From assembly GCF_963924675.1 (NCBI RefSeq), contig NC_089220.1:164833270-164897269 (forward strand): a stretch of DNA of 64,000 bases, written 5' to 3'. Positions within the stretch are counted from its first letter, which is position 1. Every line of letters starts with the position of its first letter. Positions 60,750-64,000 of this stretch are shown piece by piece. This stretch comes from Phocoena phocoena. Its lineage: Eukaryota > Chordata > Mammalia > Artiodactyla > Phocoenidae. A program made the translations under genes and the position numbers. A model generated the notes under the pieces. That model made no database searches and was not told the origin of the DNA. It was given only the letters and a program-made list of their open reading frames with translations.

Positions 60750-60920
60750 GGGATGAGCATCAGAATTACTGGAGCCTCTTAGAGGCCCCTCCCCCAGCCT
60801 CCTGGGCTGGACTCAGAATCAGGGAAAGGGGGGGTGCATCTGTCAGGCATACAGTTTGCAAATGGTGCTCAGGAGGCCGCGGTGCCAACCCCCGTGTGAG
60901 AACTGCTGTGTACCCTTCTC
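60750..60920 (+). repeat. hAT-type MITE fragment
   Basis: 'gatgagcatcagaattactg', 'tgggctggactcagaatcag', 'tgtgagaactgctgtg', the same general family pattern as 54860-54990. Confidence 0.55.
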
Positions 60921-61369
60921 TCTGACCGATAGAGGATTCTTAACGCGTTCGGTGGGCTGGGTAGGTCGTGGTCCGTGCACTGCACACAGCGGGCACACCA
61001 GAAATAGTTGACGGTGTGACTGAAATATTTCTGTGGTAAGTGGGGTATGGTGTTAGGCTGGTTCCGTTGCTGACACGACAGCCTGTTTGACTTTAAAATA
61101 GAGAAAAAGAGCCTTTAGTGGAGGTTGACGTTCTGCTGGGTTTTGGTCGGCTCCACACTGTGGGGAAGCATCTCTCCTGCCAGTGTGAACGAGCCAGGGC
61201 ACAAGTTCATCCCTGTGGGATGGGGTCTGTGGCCTTTTTGGCGCGCCTGAAAGCCAAAATGGATCCCTGCGATGCAAGCACAGTGGAGACTCACGACTTG
61301 TGAAGTCCAGCCGGCCAGGCGGGCCTCACTGGGAGATCGGGGGGCGGGGCTGGGTCCTGAGGAGCAGTC

Positions 61370-61460
61370 CTCCCTCTACCACTGCCTAGGACGCGATCCT
61401 GGCTGGCAAGTAAGCTCTTGCCCTCAGTTTCTTCACCTGTAAGCAGGAGTGCACTGGTTT
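61370..61460 (-). repeat. MIR-like fragment
   Basis: 'ccctcagtttcttcacctgt' in a reverse MIR context. Confidence 0.5.
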
Positions 61461-62014
61461 TCCCTCACAGGCTCGTCCCGGGGACTCAACAAGTTACCAT
61501 AGGCCGGGACAGTGAGAATTCTGAGCGAGGACAGCAAAGGTGAGGGGTTCGTATTACTCAACTTTGATCCTGCACTCAACAAATTGCTGTAGTAGAAAAA
61601 GTTACAACTGCTGTGTGGAAAGGAATGTAATATTGTGTATCCTGGAAGCATCTGAAGCAGAGAATAGCACTTCAGTTCTGAACATTTCATATTAAAACAC
61701 TTAGTTGTCATCATTCAGCCCTTTTGTCTTTTGAAACATTTTTCGAACAAAAAAGAATTTGTATAATATTCTCACGATGCATGTGTCTGTTAATAACCCC
61801 GGTGGGTAAAAGAAGAGCCGCGCCGGGTTTAAGTGACTTGGGAGCGGCGGTCCGAGCGCGTGCTGGCTCTGACTCTGCATCAGAGCGTGACCCCTGCAGG
61901 GAACCAGAGCCAATGAAGGCCTGTGGGCAGCTCAGCGGAAAGGAGCGGACGTGAGCTGGTCCCTGCACGACAGGAAGCAGGGAGCAGAGAGGAAAACCAA
62001 ACGGAGATACTTAC

Positions 62015-62118
62015 GCCGTGTTTAACAGTTTTTGCAGCGTGGGCAGCTTTCTTTTTTGCATCATAATGAGTCAGAATGTCAATAATGGCCATAAAGTACA
62101 CCTCTTTCCTAGGCGAAT
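62015..62118 (-). CDS. PIP4K2A: PIP4K2A penultimate coding exon (partial gene)
   Basis: This exon encodes part of the C-terminal lobe of phosphatidylinositol-5-phosphate 4-kinase type 2 alpha, which phosphorylates PI5P at the 4-position to give PI(4,5)P2 in the cytosol, at membranes and in the nucleus. On the minus strand it is 104 nt: two bases finishing an Asn codon, then 34 codons from [20 protein letters not shown] to AAKTVKHG. It follows a pyrimidine-rich 'ccctttacag' acceptor and ends at a 'gtaagt' donor. Counted back from the stop of the 406-residue family protein, the codons are residues 347-380. The KKKAAHAAK stretch is the start of the activation loop; its second Ala (residue 371 by this count) is the specificity position that is Glu in type I kinases. 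THYDA and the C-terminus in the next exon favour the alpha paralogue over beta or gamma. The reading frame is intact. Confidence 0.95.
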
Positions 62119-62708
62119 CTGTAAAGGGATGAGAGCGATGATTGTGGGACAGGTGATGACAGCACCTGGAAGAGTGCGAGCTGCTGATGGAGGAAGAGGT
62201 GAGGGATTCAGTGGGACGGGGGTCTGAAAACACAGGCAATAGAGGCTTTTCAAAAGGCTTGCATATCCCTATGAAACAGCTTAACTTTCTGTCCCCAATT
62301 CTCTCTCAATTTGAAAAGTAAAAAAGAGAATATAACCTCAGGATATTACCAGTAGAGGTGCAAGGGTGAGACTGTTTTTGTTAATCTTCATTTTCTTTAG
62401 TGATTGTGTATTGCTTTGGTATAAAGAAAAATGCTATTTAAAAAATACTCTAAAACAAGTAGAAGTAATTATGCTCCCTAATACTTTCTACCATTACATA
62501 CTGTTCCTAATGAGCTGTTCACTAATTCTCATTGGATCTAGTATCAGAACTGGATAAAGGCATATATCACCTACAGTACCCATCTTCTACATATTTCCAC
62601 AAATGTGATGCTGTTGCAATTATGAATAATATGAAAAAGTATATTTGACTATATCTGATTTTCTGTGTTGAAGAAACAATTTTGCTGAGCAAAATAAAAA
62701 ACATAACA

Positions 62709-62921
62709 GGCTTCCCTGGTGGCGCAGTGGTTGAGAGTCCGCCTGCCGATGCAGGGGACACGGGTTCGTGCCCCGGTCTGGAAAGATCCCACATGCCGCA
62801 GAGCGACTGCGCCCATGAGCCATGGCCGCTGGGCCTGCGCGTCCGGAGCCTGTGCTCCGCAACGGGGGAGGCCACAACAGTGAGAGGCCCGCGTACGGCA
62901 AAAAATAAATAAATAAATAAA
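62709..62921 (+). mobile_element. CHR-type SINE, young-looking
   Basis: Head 'ggcttccctggtggcgcagt', body ending 'gagaggcccgcgtacggc', tail (aaat)n. Antisense to PIP4K2A. No clear target duplication was found. Confidence 0.95.
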
Positions 62922-63135
62922 CAACTCAAACTCACCTGGCTGCTATGCCATGAGACATTTTTTTTTTTTTGAGACATTTTTTTAAACAATGATGGACCAA
63001 AATTTTTATTACTCAAAAAATCAGAGGCCTGCTTTTATCTCTAAATTCTTTTTTCCATGTATAAGTAGCTAAGGTAGCATGTAATATTCCTACAAATATC
63101 TAACCACCCAGATTTTAAGGATTAAGATGGATCTC

Positions 63136-63342
63136 GGGCTTCCCTGGTGGCGCAGTGGTTGAGAGTCTGCCTGCCGATGCAGGGGACACGGGTTCGTGCC
63201 CCGGTCCGGGAAGATCCCATATGCTGCAGAGTGGCTGGGCCCGTGAGCCATGGCCGCTGAGCCTGTGCGTCCGGAGCCTGTGCTCCGCAGCGGGAGAGGC
63301 CACGACAGTGAGAGGCCCGCGTACCGCAAAAAAAAAAAAAAA
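63136..63342 (+). mobile_element. CHR-type SINE, young-looking
   Basis: Near-identical to the copy at 62709, with a pure A-tail. Flanked by a perfect 12-bp duplication, aagatggatctc, at 63124-63135 and 63343-63354. Confidence 0.97.
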
Positions 63343-63842
63343 AAGATGGATCTCACTTTAGAGAAGAGGGCCACAGACACCTTAATGGGGGAAAGAGCAG
63401 AGGATAGACACAGCAGCAAACTGGAGATTCTCACCCCACACCCTGGGCCAGCTTCAGCACTCCTGAGAAGGAAAGGGCTGGTAGCAATGAGATGCCTGCC
63501 CTACACGATGTCCACAGCGGGTTTGGAGTGGACCACGTATGTACCTAGCTCAGGATAGACTTGTGACACTTGAGATCCACATAAAAGAGAGAGAGCTAAG
63601 AAAAAGAATATTTTAAACCATTCCTTATATATGGTATGGACATTTACACAAGCATGTGCATATGTGTGTTGTGTATGTACAACACACACTTGTGTGATTT
63701 CTCTGTTCCCTCAACATCACACAATTCAAGGACCTCATCACATTACAGTTCAAAACCAGAGGTTACAGTTACCTTTAACATACTTTGTCCCGAAATCAAT
63801 TGATCGGGACTCTTGAGAAGGAGTCTTACGGGGCAGCATGCG

Positions 63843-64000
63843 GTTTTTTGTTTTTTTTGCGGTACTCGGGCCTCTCACTGTCGTGGCCTCTCCCGCTGCG
63901 GAGCACAGGCTCCAGACGCGCAGGCTCAGCGGCCATGGCTCACGGGCCCAGCCGCTCCGCGGCACGTGGGATCTTCCCGGACCGGGGCACGAACCCGCGT
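63843..64000 (-). mobile_element. CHR-type SINE cut by window edge
   Basis: T-rich tail, then 'gcggtactcgggcctctcac' and the reversed body running off the end of the window. Confidence 0.95.

Larger units (their letters stand above)
59493..62014 (-). other. PIP4K2A: PIP4K2A last intron
   Basis: The intron separates the two coding exons, with a GTAAGT donor at its right end and an AG acceptor at its left end. It holds a 15-base poly-C run (60197-60211), a hAT-type fossil near 60760-60915, MIR-like pieces and no convincing internal exon. Short ORFs inside it are unremarkable. Confidence 0.9.
62119..64000 (-). other. PIP4K2A: PIP4K2A intron, cut by window edge
   Basis: Sequence upstream (minus-strand sense) of the penultimate exon. 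No further PIP4K2A exon is recognisable up to 64000. Three CHR SINE copies fill much of it. Confidence 0.85.

Noticed and set aside
62709..64000. tRNA-like promoter boxes and ORFs of 60-149 codons
   Set aside because: All belong to tRNA-derived SINE copies, which are not tRNA genes; the ORFs run through the SINE and its flanks.

Overview
This is a window of mammalian nuclear DNA, almost certainly from a cetacean (whale or dolphin) or a very close cetartiodactyl relative. The main evidence is about ten copies of the tRNA-Glu-derived CHR SINE, recognisable by a head like 'cttccctggtggcgcagtgg', A/B-box-like segments and A-rich tails. Several are very well preserved and flanked by clear target-site duplications. 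L1 3' ends of the artiodactyl/cetacean type are also present, and I see no ruminant BovB or Bov-A elements. The rest is ordinary mammalian DNA: MIR, L2, old L1M, MaLR LTR, Tigger and hAT fossils.

The only confident protein-coding gene is PIP4K2A (phosphatidylinositol-5-phosphate 4-kinase type 2 alpha), on the minus strand at the right end. Its last two coding exons lie at 62015-62118 and 59412-59492, with canonical splice sites and matching phases. The 3' UTR runs leftward about 2.1 kb to a poly(A) signal at 57326-57331, with a GU-rich downstream element. The rest of the gene lies beyond the right edge.

Everything left of about 57.3 kb is intergenic as far as I can see. By synteny with human 10p12 the next gene should be SPAG6, outside this window (inference). 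Two things stand out there. One is a CpG island of about 2.5 kb (19.2-21.7 kb) with no recognised gene; it carries an RFX X-box-like motif, a strong candidate splice donor, a perfect 36-bp tandem duplication and an unrecognised 69-codon ORF with a strong Kozak context. The other is a decayed, intronless retrocopy of NDUFS6 at 49765-50104.

Layout: 1-19 kb, old repeats plus three L1 3' ends with target-site duplications, a Tigger MITE and SINEs; 19.2-21.9 kb, CpG island; 22-27.7 kb, MIR and SINE; 27.7-30.8 kb, a 5'-truncated antisense L1 with a SINE nested in its ORF2; 31-46 kb, mostly unique DNA with scattered MIR/L2/LTR/SINE; 46.4-52.1 kb, a dense mosaic of old L1 and LTR fragments around the NDUFS6 retrocopy; 52-57.3 kb, unique DNA with hAT and MIR fossils; 57.3-64 kb, the 3' end of PIP4K2A. 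I see no operon, CRISPR array, functional RNA gene or novel multi-gene system. All family names come from memory of consensus patterns, not from a search.
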